Assembly: GCF_900115005.1 (NCBI RefSeq)
Contig: NZ_FOUY01000046.1
Location: 1 to 46,532, forward strand
Length of the DNA stretch: 46,532 bases
Reading direction: 5' to 3'
From: Pseudonocardia ammonioxydans
Lineage (GTDB): Bacteria > Actinomycetota > Actinomycetes > Mycobacteriales > Pseudonocardiaceae
In this document: piece by piece, positions 23,928 through 32,770 of the stretch
Position numbering within the stretch: the first letter of the stretch is position 1
Layout: each line of letters begins with the position of its first letter
Notes under the pieces: generated by a model
Told to the model about the DNA's origin: nothing
The model's input: the letters and a program-made list of their open reading frames with translations, nothing else
The model's database searches: none
Program-made: the position numbers and the translations under genes

Positions 23928-25457
23928 GTGAACCCACCGTCCTCACCCCGTCGGGCCGTCGCCTACGCCCGGGTGTCCCGGCTCGCGACCGGCGACGAGC
24001 GCGGCCAGCACGACGCGAAGTCCGTCGGCCAGCAGCTCGACGAACTCCACCGGCTCGCCGAGCGGGACGGGGTGGACGTGCTCGCCACGTTCCGCGACGA
24101 CGGCATCAGTGCATCCCGATATGCGCGCGGCAAGGTCCGCGACGGCTGGCAGGCCACAATGGACATGATCATGTCCGGTGACGTGGATGAGCTGTGGGTC
24201 TGGGAGATCAGCCGTGCCACCCGGGACCGGCCGGTGTGGGCCGCGCTGGTCGGGGCGTGCACTGCGCAGGGTGTGAAGATCACGGTCAACGGCCGCGTGC
24301 ACGATCCGGGCGACCCGGACGACGGGTTCATGCTCGATCTCGCTGCGGCACTGGCGGTCCGGGAGTCCGGCACCACGTCCAAGCGGATCCGGCGCGACGT
24401 CGCCGCCCGCGCCCGGAAGGGTCTCCCGCACGGTCGCATCCCGTACGGGTACCGCCGCGTCTACGACCAGCACACGAAGGCGCTGATCCGGCAGGAGGTC
24501 GACCCGGACACGGCGAAGATCGTCCGCTATCTGGCCGGGCAGGTCCGGCGCGGTGTCGCGTTCTACCGGCTCGCCCGGAAGATGAACGACGACTGCGTGC
24601 CCTCGCCGGAGACGCACCGGATGCACCGGTCAGGGGTGCAGGGGCCGGGCCAACCGTGGCGCGTGGACCAGGTGGAGGACGTCGTCGCCTCGCCGGCGAT
24701 GGCGGGGCTGCGGGTGCACCAGGGCAAGGTGCTCGACGAGGTCACCGCTGCGTGGCCGGCTATCATCCCGCTCGCGACGCACCGGGCGATCGTGCGGATG
24801 CTCGCCGACCCCGCCCGCCGGTCGCAGACCGACGCATCGGCGAAGTACCTCCTCACGGGGCTGGCGACGTGCGGGGAGTGCGGCGGGAAGATCCGCAGGA
24901 TCAAGAACCGGGGAACTCCGTCGTACGCGTGCGCGGGCAATCGGGCGCAGCACATGGCCGGGGCCCGCCGGTTCTGCGTCAGCCGCAAGATCGAGTTCGT
25001 CGACGCCTACGTCACCGACGTGATCGTGGAACGGCTGTCGCAGCCGGACATGCTGGACATGTTCGCCCCGGAGGACAGTGCCGACGCCCGGGCGGCTGCC
25101 CGCCGCGACCTGGAGGAAGCCCGGGCCGACCTGGAGGCGCTGCGCGCGGCCGCGAAGGCGCGCACCGTCTCGATCGTCTCGTTCCTGGACCTGGAGCCCG
25201 GGCTGGTCGCCCGCGTCGCCGACGCCGAACGCCGCGTGCAGCCGGTCGAGGTACCGGCGCTGTTGGACGAGGTCGCCGGCCCCGACGCGGCCGCCCGCTG
25301 GGAGGCGCTGGAGCCGGAACAGAAGCGGGAGATCATCCGGATGCTCGCCGACATCCGGATCATGCGCCGGCCCGGCACGTACCGGGGCCGCACCGACTTC
25401 GACCCATCGCTGGTCCGGATCAAGTGGCGGCGGCCGGGACGGCAGGCGGCAGCGTGA
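23928..25457 (+). CDS. int: Large serine recombinase (integrase of the element)
   Basis: 509 residues. The N-terminal resolvase domain begins AVAYARVSRLATGDERGQHD (catalytic Ser17) and continues DELWVWEISRATRDRPVWA. The recombinase domain has KGLPHGRIPYGYRRVYD. A zinc ribbon follows near residue 315 (ATCGECGGKIRRIKN, then YACAGN and RRFCVSRK), then a long charged coiled-coil (ARAAARRDLEEARADLEALR). Such enzymes join attP and attB at a 2-bp crossover without host factors and need a directionality factor for excision. GTG start at 23928, right behind attL, the normal attP-int arrangement. None of the neighbouring small ORFs is identifiable as the directionality factor. The next gene overlaps its stop. 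Confidence 0.95.
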   Translation: MNPPSSPRRAVAYARVSRLATGDERGQHDAKSVGQQLDELHRLAERDGVDVLATFRDDGISASRYARGKVRDGWQATMDMIMSGDVDELWVWEISRATRDRPVWAALVGACTAQGVKITVNGRVHDPGDPDDGFMLDLAAALAVRESGTTSKRIRRDVAARARKGLPHGRIPYGYRRVYDQHTKALIRQEVDPDTAKIVRYLAGQVRRGVAFYRLARKMNDDCVPSPETHRMHRSGVQGPGQPWRVDQVEDVVASPAMAGLRVHQGKVLDEVTAAWPAIIPLATHRAIVRMLADPARRSQTDASAKYLLTGLATCGECGGKIRRIKNRGTPSYACAGNRAQHMAGARRFCVSRKIEFVDAYVTDVIVERLSQPDMLDMFAPEDSADARAAARRDLEEARADLEALRAAAKARTVSIVSFLDLEPGLVARVADAERRVQPVEVPALLDEVAGPDAAARWEALEPEQKREIIRMLADIRIMRRPGTYRGRTDFDPSLVRIKWRRPGRQAAA

Positions 25458-25972
25458 CCGCCGTCGACTGGGGCCCGGTACCCGGCGTGCCGATGGCCGA
25501 GCAGGCGCGGATCGTGTGCCGGCACGGCGGCGGCGCCCGGGTGCACGACGTGGACGCGTTCTGGTCCGAGATGGACGTGTGGCACGGGGCGTCGTGCGGG
25601 CCGCTCGCGCCGGCCCCGTACGACCAGCACGACCGGTCGGTCCGTCCGCACCTCGGGGCGGAGGCGTACCAGCGGGAGCCGGCGGCACCTCGGTCGGAGC
25701 ACCGCCGGTCTCGGCTGTTCCACCGTGCGGGCGGGGCGTGGCCGGAGTGGGTGGGGCGCTGCGAGCACTGCTCCCGGGCGCCCCGGGACCGGCGCGGCCG
25801 GCGCACCGTGCGGGGCGAGCACCGGCTGGCGGGGGAGTCGCTGGCGCTGCTGCTCGACGGGGCGGCGTCCTGCTGGCTGGCGGAGATCGACCTGTTCGAC
25901 CTCGCGAACCACGGCGGGCGGGGCACGGCGGAGGCGATCGTGCGGGGGCGGGCGCGCGTCGCTGCGAGCTGA
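25454..25972 (+). CDS. Hypothetical protein overlapping the integrase stop
   Basis: 172 residues, GTG at 25454 overlapping the integrase stop as GTGA, so co-translated. The sequence is His/Arg-rich with one C-x-x-C pair (WVGRCEHCSRAPRD) and a regular helical C-terminus (ESLALLLDGAASCWLAEIDL). No family recognised. Position makes a recombination accessory, such as a directionality factor, worth considering, but nothing in the sequence shows it. Confidence 0.7.
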   Translation: MTAVDWGPVPGVPMAEQARIVCRHGGGARVHDVDAFWSEMDVWHGASCGPLAPAPYDQHDRSVRPHLGAEAYQREPAAPRSEHRRSRLFHRAGGAWPEWVGRCEHCSRAPRDRRGRRTVRGEHRLAGESLALLLDGAASCWLAEIDLFDLANHGGRGTAEAIVRGRARVAAS

Positions 25973-26134
25973 CCACCACCGCATCGGTATGGTTGGACTG
26001 TCGCCATTGCAGGCGGCCGGCGAGCGGGCGGCCGACATGAACCGATCCCGCCACCCTTCCCATCGGGTGCCGCCCATGATCCACCGGAGCGGGCACCGAC
26101 CCGGGACGACGATCCGTCGTGCCCGGAGGCACCG

Positions 26135-26371
26135 ATGCCCGCAGCTCCGAAGCCGCTGGTCCGAGCCCGCATGGTCAAGGCCAGGGCCCTCCAGTCGTAC
26201 CCCGCCGATCACCCGGTGGCCCGTGACGCCACCCGCCGCTACGCCGTAATCCGCGCCCGCTACGTGCTCGCCGACCTCATGGCCGGCGTCGACCCGCTCC
26301 ACCCCGACGAGGTCGCTTCCCTGGTCGCAGTGCTGCCGCAGGTCGCCCGCCCCGAGGCGGTGCCGGCGTGA
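26135..26371 (+). CDS. Small hypothetical protein
   Basis: 78 residues, basic at the N-terminus (KPLVRARMVKARALQ), then helical (YAVIRARYVLADLMAGVDPL). ATG at 26135 with GGAGG 6 bp upstream, so probably real. First gene of a coupled trio (stop overlaps the next GTG). The 162 bp before it show no clear promoter. Confidence 0.65.
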   Translation: MPAAPKPLVRARMVKARALQSYPADHPVARDATRRYAVIRARYVLADLMAGVDPLHPDEVASLVAVLPQVARPEAVPA

Positions 26372-26562
26372 CGGCCGGCGGGGCCCCCGCTCGGACCCGG
26401 GGGATCGACCGAACGTCGCCGGAGTGGCGGGCAGCCGTGAAGGCTGCCGTCGCCGATGCCCCGCCCGTCGACGACGCGACCCGCGCACGGCTGCGGGCGA
26501 TGCTCGCCGTCCCGGCCGGTGAGCAGCCGGCGCCGGCCCGTACCGGGGAGGTGGCCGCGTGA
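26368..26562 (+). CDS. Small hypothetical protein
   Basis: 64 residues, GTG 26368 overlapping the previous stop (GTGA) and itself overlapping the next gene. It contains RTSPEWRAAVKAAVADAPP and a helix ending in LRAMLAVP, a pattern common in short actinophage and island ORFs. Function unknown. Confidence 0.6.
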   Translation: MTAGGAPARTRGIDRTSPEWRAAVKAAVADAPPVDDATRARLRAMLAVPAGEQPAPARTGEVAA

Positions 26563-27266
26563 ACGCCGCGCTGCCGCTCCCGCCGTACGGGAGCCCGGTC
26601 GGCCGCCGGGTCGCGGCGACGATGGCGAGGCTGGGCGACGTCGCGTCGGTGACGACGGCCCGTGACCTGCTCGCCGACGCGGTCCACACCGGACACCGCT
26701 GGGAAGTCGCCGACGGCGACCGGATCGTGGGCACGCGCCACGGTGCGTCGACCTCGCGGGACCTGACCGGCGAGATGGTCGCCGCATTCTGCCGGGACCG
26801 CGCCCTCGGGCATGTGCCCGACGACCCGTTCGGAGGTCGCCTCACCGACGTCCAGGCGGTCGCCGACGAGGTGGCAGACGAGGTTGCGGCCCTGGTCCGG
26901 CGGGACGTCGTCCGCGCCGCGCGGACGACGACGCTGTCGCTGGCGGAGTCGGTCGCCCGGCGTGTGCTCGCCTCCCGTATCGCCTGGCTCGACCAGGCCG
27001 GTAGGTGCTGGTGGCGACCGGCTGGCCCCGCCGACCCGGTCCGGGGCGGTACCGGCGTGACGGTGCCCCCGCCGATCGGCGGCGACCGGGGCCGGTCCCT
27101 GCTGGACATCTTCCGGCGGCTGCCGGCGGACGCGGTGGAGGTCACCGAGGGCGTCGTGCGGGCGGCCGGGATGCCGACGCTGTCGTCTCACGAGCGTCCG
27201 CACTGGCCGGACGTCCTGGCCGAGGTTCGCCAGCTCGCCGGTGCTGGCGCGGCCACCCACCCCTGA
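26559..27266 (+). CDS. Hypothetical protein
   Basis: 235 residues, GTG 26559 overlapping the previous stop (GTGA). Mostly helical and soluble, with acidic stretches (VQAVADEVADEVAALVRRDV). A C-terminal part (SLLDIFRRLPADAVEVTEGV) could be a small DNA-related domain, but no family is recognised. A strong hairpin follows 8 bp after its stop, closing this unit. Confidence 0.65.
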   Translation: MNAALPLPPYGSPVGRRVAATMARLGDVASVTTARDLLADAVHTGHRWEVADGDRIVGTRHGASTSRDLTGEMVAAFCRDRALGHVPDDPFGGRLTDVQAVADEVADEVAALVRRDVVRAARTTTLSLAESVARRVLASRIAWLDQAGRCWWRPAGPADPVRGGTGVTVPPPIGGDRGRSLLDIFRRLPADAVEVTEGVVRAAGMPTLSSHERPHWPDVLAEVRQLAGAGAATHP

Positions 27267-27274
27267 CAAGCAGA

Positions 27275-27302
27275 ACCGGCCCGGGTCGCCACCCGGGCCG
27301 GT
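27275..27302 (+). terminator. Hairpin terminator
   Basis: ACCGGCCCGGGT (27275-27286) and ACCCGGGCCGGT (27291-27302) form a perfect 12-bp stem with a 4-nt loop directly after the previous gene. It separates the integrase-side genes from the replication unit. Confidence 0.8.
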
Positions 27303-27388
27303 CCCATCGTCCGTGCTCGTCAGGCGTTCCAGTTCCCTCCCCGGGCGACCGTTCTGACCAGCGCGGACCTCAATCGAGAGGTCGTACG

Positions 27389-27805
27389 ATGCGAGACCAG
27401 ACTAGCCGATCCGGCAACGGCCCGGCGACCCCGCCGACGTGCCCGGACTGCGGCGCCGAGGCGACCCCGCCCGTCGGCGCCGGCGGGCACCAATCTGCCC
27501 CTACCGGCTGGCATCGTGACGGTTGCCCGGTCGCGGCTGCCGAGCGCGACCGCACCCGCGACGACGTAGCCGAGCTGGACCGCCTGCGCGCGGCCGGGGT
27601 GCGGCCGCTGCTGCGTCGCCGGCTGGCGTGGACCGAGTGCGTCGCCCTGGAGATCATGGCCGGCCGGCCGGTGCCGCGCCGGCTGCGCCGGCTCGCCGTC
27701 GTCAGTGTCGTGAGGGTCGCGCCGACGACGCTGCTGCGGGTCGTGGAGCACGACGGCCTCGTCCTCTCGGCGCAGGTCGCGGACGTTCCGGCGGTGGCGC
27801 GATGA
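27389..27805 (+). CDS. Hypothetical zinc-binding protein upstream of the replication gene
   Basis: 138 residues. The N-terminal PTCPDCGAEATP gives one C-x-x-C, with His and Cys further on (GWHRDGCP) that could complete a zinc site. A charged helix follows (AERDRTRDDVAELDRLRAA), then a small beta-rich end. ATG 27389. The stop overlaps the ATG of the primase-helicase gene (ATGA), so the two proteins are made together; a replication helper is a fair guess only. Confidence 0.65.
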   Translation: MRDQTSRSGNGPATPPTCPDCGAEATPPVGAGGHQSAPTGWHRDGCPVAAAERDRTRDDVAELDRLRAAGVRPLLRRRLAWTECVALEIMAGRPVPRRLRRLAVVSVVRVAPTTLLRVVEHDGLVLSAQVADVPAVAR

Positions 27806-30270
27806 CGGCCGGGGCGTACCTGGACCCGGACGACGGGCCCCTAGACGACGTAGACGACAAGCGGCCGAGCCTGCATCTGCGCAAGGCGGAGGCCGCTCGG
27901 TGGCTCGATGTCGTGTTCGGCGACCGGCGCGGCTACGTCGCGATGGCCTGGGGGCTCGACCCGTTCCGCAACGCCGAGGGCCGCTACGAGCATCGGCGCT
28001 GGGTGGAGCGCTCGTATGCGTGGCCGGCGTCTCGGGATGAGCTACTCGGGGAGGTCGCGGAGCTGCTGGCGGCTGCCGACGACGGGAACCTGTCGGTCGA
28101 CGTCTACGTGACGCCGCACCTGCGGACGAGCCGTGGCCGGCGCGGGCCGACCAATCCCAAGGGCAGCAACGCGCTCCCGCCGACGCTGCTGCACGCCGAC
28201 ATGGACGGCCCGGCGGCGGACGGCGAGTTGTACGACCTGCTGGCGTCGCTGCGGACCGCGTCGGGCACGGACGGGCACGAGCACGGCATCGTCTTGCTGG
28301 ACGCCCCGCTGGACGATCGGGCCCGCTGGGTGCAGTGCCAGCGTGCGCTCCGCGACCGGCTCGGGGGCGGGGTCGACGACAAGATCGCCGACAACGACCT
28401 GCTCCGGCTGCCGGGCACGGTGAACGCGAAGCCGACGGTGCCGGCGTCGGGGCCGACGGGGCCGCCGCTGCCGGTCGCGCCGATCGGCTGGACCGGGCGG
28501 GTGTGGTCGCTCGCGGAGCTGGCCGACGTGCTCGGGGTCGATCTGGACCAGCCGGCTCCGCCGTTACCCGTAGCCGCTGGCGGGACAGCGGACGCCCCGG
28601 AGACGGTGCCGGCCCCGACGAACCTGCCCGATCGGCTGCGCCGCGCGGTCGACGGGTTCACCGAGGCACCGAACAAGTCCAACGCGTGGCAGCAGCTCGT
28701 GTCCCTCGCCGTGGTGTTCGGCTACGGCCGCGACGAGTCGTTCGCGCTGGTGGTGGAGCACGCGCTACCGCACATCGGGCGGTTCGCGCCGCGCGCGCTG
28801 GTGGAGTTCGACCGATCCTGGGCGAAGGCGCAGGCGTACCAGGCGCAGCGGCCGGACCGCGATCGGCGACGTCCGGCGCTGAGCCCGGTCTCCGACGGCA
28901 CCGCTGCGGCCGCTGAGTCAATCGGAGAGCGCGCCGAGCCACTGGCGCTGGACGACGCCCGCGCGGTCGTGATCGCGCCGAGCGAGCGGGCACCGGCGGA
29001 CCTGCTCGCGGGCCTGCTGGCGTTCCTGCGGACGTGGCTGCTGATGCCGGACGTCGTGCCGCTGGTGGCGGCGCTGGCGGTCGCGGTGGGCGCGCGGGAC
29101 GGCGAGGGCGACCCGGCGTGGCTTCTGCTGATCTCCGACCCGTCGTCCGGGAAGACGGAGATCATCCGGCTGTTCGACGCGGTGGCGGAGGCGCGTCTGG
29201 ACGATGTGACTGTCGCTGGCCTGCTGAGCTGGTCGAAGGGCCGGAAGCCGCACCCGGTCGGGGTGCTGACCCGGATCCGGCGCGGCCTGCTGACGCTCGG
29301 GGACCTGTCGACGCTGCTGGCCGGCTCTGACCACGGCGGTCGGGACGCGGTGTACGCGCTGCTGCGCCGGGTCGCCGACGGCGAGGTGGTCCGGGACGTT
29401 GCGGCCCCGTCGGGCGCGGCCGTGCCCGGGTCGCTGTCCTGGTCCGGCCGGATCCACATCATCGGCGGCGCGACATCGGTGATCGACCGGTACGCGAACC
29501 ACACGGCCGCGCTCGGTGACCGGTGGCTGTCGTGCCGCCCGCACCCCATGACCCGGGCGCAGAGTCGGGAGGCGGCCCGGATGTGCCGGGCCCGGGACCT
29601 GCCTGAGCACCGGGCGCACGGCGCGAAGCTGGTCGCCGAGCTGGTGGCGACGGCGCGGACCCGTCTGGACAACGACGCGGACCTGTCGGAGCCGTTGGCG
29701 GCGCTGATCGAGGATGCGGCACAGGTGACGGCGTGGGGTCGGGCGTCGGTGCCGCGCGCGGCCTACGGCCGGCGCGAGGTCGAGGGTGTCGCGACGGTCG
29801 AGGCGCCGATGCGGTTGGTGCGGCAGCTCGACGTCGTCGCGCGCGGCGTGCTGGCGCTCGGGCTCTCGGAGCAGGACGCGGCCGTGGTGGTCCGGCGCCT
29901 GGCGGTCGACTCGATGCCGGCGCAGCGGGCCGGGGTGCTGCGGGCGCTGGCGGGGTGCTCGGAGCCGGTGAGCACGGCGCAGGTGGCGCGTCTGGCCGGC
30001 GAGGCGCCGGGGGCGCGGCCGCTGCACTGGAACGTCACGGCACGGGCGCTGGAGGAGCTGTCCACGGTCGGTGTGGTGGACGCGATCGTCCTCGGTGGGG
30101 ACGGCTCGGAGGGGCCGGACGCACCGGCTACGGAGAGCGGTACGGCGGCGGACGGCCGGGTGTCGACCCGCTGGCGGCTCGCCGATGCCGATGCCGAGGT
30201 CGTCCGCGATGTGATGACCGGTCTGACCTGCATGGATTTGTCACACGAAGCCGGGGCTGCTCCCTCGTGA
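27802..30270 (+). CDS. Primase-helicase replication protein of the element
   Basis: 822 residues. The N-terminal part looks like an archaeo-eukaryotic-type primase: LLHADMDGPAADGE (near 130) supplies the acidic D-x-D pair, and DNDLLRLPGTVNAKP (near 200) is the R-x-P-G-x-x-N-x-K motif of plasmid and phage primases. A P-loop ATPase follows: Walker A in LLISDPSSGKTEII (near 448) and a hydrophobic strand ending in Asp, GLLTLGDLSTLL, as Walker B. The C-terminal end has a winged-helix-like segment (STAQVARLAGEAPGA). Together it could prime and unwind the element's DNA. ATG 27802. The first of two direct repeats lies over its last codons. Confidence 0.8.
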   Translation: MTAGAYLDPDDGPLDDVDDKRPSLHLRKAEAARWLDVVFGDRRGYVAMAWGLDPFRNAEGRYEHRRWVERSYAWPASRDELLGEVAELLAAADDGNLSVDVYVTPHLRTSRGRRGPTNPKGSNALPPTLLHADMDGPAADGELYDLLASLRTASGTDGHEHGIVLLDAPLDDRARWVQCQRALRDRLGGGVDDKIADNDLLRLPGTVNAKPTVPASGPTGPPLPVAPIGWTGRVWSLAELADVLGVDLDQPAPPLPVAAGGTADAPETVPAPTNLPDRLRRAVDGFTEAPNKSNAWQQLVSLAVVFGYGRDESFALVVEHALPHIGRFAPRALVEFDRSWAKAQAYQAQRPDRDRRRPALSPVSDGTAAAAESIGERAEPLALDDARAVVIAPSERAPADLLAGLLAFLRTWLLMPDVVPLVAALAVAVGARDGEGDPAWLLLISDPSSGKTEIIRLFDAVAEARLDDVTVAGLLSWSKGRKPHPVGVLTRIRRGLLTLGDLSTLLAGSDHGGRDAVYALLRRVADGEVVRDVAAPSGAAVPGSLSWSGRIHIIGGATSVIDRYANHTAALGDRWLSCRPHPMTRAQSREAARMCRARDLPEHRAHGAKLVAELVATARTRLDNDADLSEPLAALIEDAAQVTAWGRASVPRAAYGRREVEGVATVEAPMRLVRQLDVVARGVLALGLSEQDAAVVVRRLAVDSMPAQRAGVLRALAGCSEPVSTAQVARLAGEAPGARPLHWNVTARALEELSTVGVVDAIVLGGDGSEGPDAPATESGTAADGRVSTRWRLADADAEVVRDVMTGLTCMDLSHEAGAAPS

Positions 30271-30427
30271 GGCGCACAGAGATCTCACACGAAGTAGGGG
30301 TAGCACCCCCCTCCTCCTCCTCTAAAGGGGCGTTTCGCCCCGCAACGCCAGGCGATCGGGGCGGCGAGCGCCCACCGCCGGCGGTCTCGTCGTCGTCTCG
30401 GGGGGTTGGTCCCCCGGTCTCGTGTGA
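30241..30427. repeat. Direct and inverted repeats after the replication gene (origin candidate)
   Basis: A 24-bp unit beginning TCACACGAAG occurs at 30241-30264 and again at 30285-30308 (about 19 of 24 identical, 44 bp apart). A related inverted copy (TCTCGTGTGA) is at 30418-30427. Between them lie two hairpins and a pyrimidine tract. This 195-bp gene-free stretch is one of the few non-coding gaps in the element and lies directly behind the replication gene. Confidence 0.55.
30327..30341 (+). terminator. Short perfect hairpin after the primase-helicase
   Basis: GGGGCG-TTT-CGCCCC, stem 6 with 3-nt loop, 57 bp behind the stop. A second hairpin, GGGGG-TTGGT-CCCCC, follows at 30401-30415. Either could terminate the replication transcript or form part of an origin. 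Confidence 0.45.
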
Positions 30428-30464
30428 CATCCCGACTCAAGATCCACAACCGGAGGTTCTGACC

Positions 30465-31013
30465 ATGCCCACTACCGACCCGACGGGGCCGGCCGCGCTG
30501 GCGTTCGACCGGCTGCTGACCGAGGCGCCTCCGGATGTGCTCGCGGCGATCGCGGTGCTCGGTGCGGATCTGCTGCCGCCCGGGCTGGCGGACCAGGTCG
30601 AGGCGGCGACGGCAGAGCAGGCGGAGAGCATGACGCTCGCGGCTGGTGCGCTGGACGGGGAGCGGGTGGCGGTCGATCCGCGTTCGGTGCCGGCGTGGGC
30701 GCGGTTGGGTCTGGCCGACGCGTTCGCGCGGTGGGCGCTGTGCACCGGTGAGACGTGTCTGCACGCGCCGACTCCGGTCCGTCCGGGGCCGGTCGTGGCG
30801 GCGGCGTGGCGGCCAGGGCTGGTGGTGTGCCGGCAGTGCACGCACCTGCTGGCGCTGCGGCCGCGCTCGGACGCGGACATGCGGTGTGACGGGTGTGGTC
30901 GGGTCACCGGTGGTGTGGAGGTCGGTGACGGTCTACGCCAGGTGGCGCTCCAGGCGGGGCCGCTGCTGTACATGGCGGGTGCCTGCGGTGAGTGCATGTG
31001 GACGGTGTCGTGA
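30465..31013 (+). CDS. Hypothetical zinc-ribbon protein
   Basis: 182 residues. The N-terminal half is helical (LLTEAPPDVLAAIAVLGADL). The C-terminal half holds four cysteine groups: TGETCLH, LVVCRQCTHLL, MRCDGCGRVTG and GACGECMW, enough for two zinc ribbons. GGAGG 8 bp before the ATG at 30465. First gene of a coupled trio with the next two (GTGA overlaps). DNA- or RNA-binding is a guess from the ribbons; no family recognised. Confidence 0.7.
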   Translation: MPTTDPTGPAALAFDRLLTEAPPDVLAAIAVLGADLLPPGLADQVEAATAEQAESMTLAAGALDGERVAVDPRSVPAWARLGLADAFARWALCTGETCLHAPTPVRPGPVVAAAWRPGLVVCRQCTHLLALRPRSDADMRCDGCGRVTGGVEVGDGLRQVALQAGPLLYMAGACGECMWTVS

Positions 31014-32083
31014 GCGGGCGGGACCCGGCGCGCGCGCGAACGGCAACACCGCCCCGGGTGATGGCTGGTGTGGGCGCGGCCCGTGTGGACGTGGTCGCCG
31101 GCCCTGCTCCCGCGCTCCCGTCCGTTCCGGCCCGCCCCGATGTCCCGGCATCCCCGGACCGGCAGCGGCGATCTCAGGGGCCCGTAGCGCTGGCGCCGGA
31201 GCACCGGCGCCGTGGCGCGGAGGCGGCGGAGGTCGGCACCCTCGGGCACGGGCTGGGGCCGGAGTCGTCGGCGTCGCGGCGCGTCGGCGAGGCGGCCCGT
31301 GCGGTGCTCGGTGCGAGCCCGGCCGGCTGGGTGCCGCTGGTGCGGCTGGGGGCCGCGCTGGTGTCGACGGTGCCGGGTGGCCGGTTCGACGTCGCCGACC
31401 CGGACGACGTGGCGATCCTGGCCCGGATGCTGGCCGCGTGGACGTCGCGGTGGCGCCGGTTCGGCGTGGAGTTCGGGGAGGTCGCGGGCGGCTCGGTGTG
31501 GACGGCGCGCTGCCCGTCGCGGAACGCGGAGACGTCGACGCTGTGGGTGGCGATCGCGGATCGCTGGTCGCTGGCCCGCTGGGCTCAGCGGGCGGAGCGG
31601 GAGCGGCCGCCGGAGCCGGCCGTGCCGGAGCCGGTGGCGGCGGCCGGGCTGGCCGCCGTCGCGGACGCCCTGGCCCCGGACGCGGACCGGGTCGCGGAGG
31701 GCCGTAGGAGTGTGGCGTGGTTGCGGGCGGCGGCAGTGGCCGGTGGGGCGCCGTGGCCTCCGCCGGTGTTCTGGCCGTCGACGGGGCGTCCGCCGCGTCC
31801 GGAGGAGCGGCCGCCGCCGGTGACGGCCGGCATGACCGACGTGCCGGGCTGTGTGCACGGCCTGCCGACCTGGACAGGGACGCGGTGCTTCCCTGCCGGC
31901 CGGGACGGGTGGCGGTGTCGCCGGTGCGGGCGGGTGACGCCGGTGACGCCGACGGTGGCGGGGCCCCGGCTGCTCGCGTGCCGCTGTGTGGTCGGGGAGA
32001 TCGCGTGCTTGCACCCGGTGGGTGGGCCGTTGGCGCCGCGCCCGGCTGGCGCTGGTCGCGGCCCGGCGCGGGGTGCTCGGTGA
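31010..32083 (+). CDS. Hypothetical protein with C-terminal zinc site
   Basis: About 357 residues. A Pro/Arg-rich N-terminal third is probably disordered. A compact middle (FDVADPDDVAILARMLAAWT and SVWTARCPSRNAETSTLWVA) follows, then a C-terminal ribbon (TRCFPAGRDGWRCRRCGRV plus LLACRC). I use the GTG at 31010 that overlaps the previous stop; a GTG at 30992 is also in frame. Unknown function. Confidence 0.6.
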   Translation: MSGRDPARARTATPPRVMAGVGAARVDVVAGPAPALPSVPARPDVPASPDRQRRSQGPVALAPEHRRRGAEAAEVGTLGHGLGPESSASRRVGEAARAVLGASPAGWVPLVRLGAALVSTVPGGRFDVADPDDVAILARMLAAWTSRWRRFGVEFGEVAGGSVWTARCPSRNAETSTLWVAIADRWSLARWAQRAERERPPEPAVPEPVAAAGLAAVADALAPDADRVAEGRRSVAWLRAAAVAGGAPWPPPVFWPSTGRPPRPEERPPPVTAGMTDVPGCVHGLPTWTGTRCFPAGRDGWRCRRCGRVTPVTPTVAGPRLLACRCVVGEIACLHPVGGPLAPRPAGAGRGPARGAR

Positions 32084-32547
32084 TCCCGCAGGCGCGGCCG
32101 CGCCGCCGTGAGCTGGGTGAGGTGCCGGCTGCCGAGCGGTCGGCGCTGCGGGCCGGGTTCGGGTCGGTGCTGGCGGCGGAGCGGGCGGCGCTGGGGTGGA
32201 CCGGCGCTGATCTCGCGCACCGGGTGGACGCGCATCCGAGCACGGTGCGTCGGTTGGAGTCGGGGCACCGCCGGCCGACCACGTCGATGGTCTGGCGGCT
32301 CGCGCGGGCTCTGCGGCCTCGGGGGACGATCCGGGATCGGGTGGCGGTGGATCAGCGGTTGCGTGCGGCGGCCGGCGGGCTGTTGGTGGTGTCCGAGACG
32401 CGGCCGAACCGTCGGCGGGAGCGGGTGCGTGCGGAACTGGAGGCGGCGGCGCGTGCTGCGGGCGGGCCGGTGGTCGGCGACCAGAGCGAACGCCTCGGGC
32501 CGCTGGTCGTCGCCGAGCTGGCCCGGGAGTTCGGAACGTGGGCGTGA
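32080..32547 (+). CDS. XRE-family DNA-binding protein
   Basis: 155 residues. A Cro/CI-type helix-turn-helix fills residues ~25-75: LAAERAALGWTGADLAHRVD, then AHPSTVRRLESGHRRPTTSM. The C-terminal part is a charged helix (RERVRAELEAAARAAGGPV). GTG 32080 overlaps the previous stop (GTGA). As the only clear repressor-type protein in the element it is the best candidate for controlling excision or replication, possibly together with the small antisense gene that follows. Confidence 0.8.
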   Translation: MIPQARPRRRELGEVPAAERSALRAGFGSVLAAERAALGWTGADLAHRVDAHPSTVRRLESGHRRPTTSMVWRLARALRPRGTIRDRVAVDQRLRAAAGGLLVVSETRPNRRRERVRAELEAAARAAGGPVVGDQSERLGPLVVAELAREFGTWA

Positions 32548-32581
32548 CCGGGCTGCTCCGGGCGTGCGCCGCCCCGGGCGG

Positions 32582-32770
32582 CTACTCGCTGGCGTCGCTG
32601 GGCACGCCGCCGATGCCCTCCAGATCGGTGAGGTCACCGTCGTCGTTGTGCTTGCGCAGTTCCTGGTCGTCGGCGACGCCGACTCGTTCGGCCTGTCGCA
32701 CGAACTCGCGGACGTCATTGAGGGTGACCTCCTGGGTGAGGTCGAGGAAGACATGCACGTAGGTCGCCAT
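32582..32770 (-). CDS. Small acidic protein encoded opposite its neighbours
   Basis: 62 residues: MATYVHVFLDLTQEVTLND, then a helix VREFVRQAERVGVADDQEL and an acidic tail with D-D-G-D-L. Composition is balanced and not Arg/Pro-rich, so it is likely a real gene and the plus-strand frames here are shadows. It is the only minus-strand gene between the left half of the element and the tyrosine recombinase. No family known to me. Confidence 0.65.
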   Translation of the reverse strand: MATYVHVFLDLTQEVTLNDVREFVRQAERVGVADDQELRKHNDDGDLTDLEGIGGVPSDASE

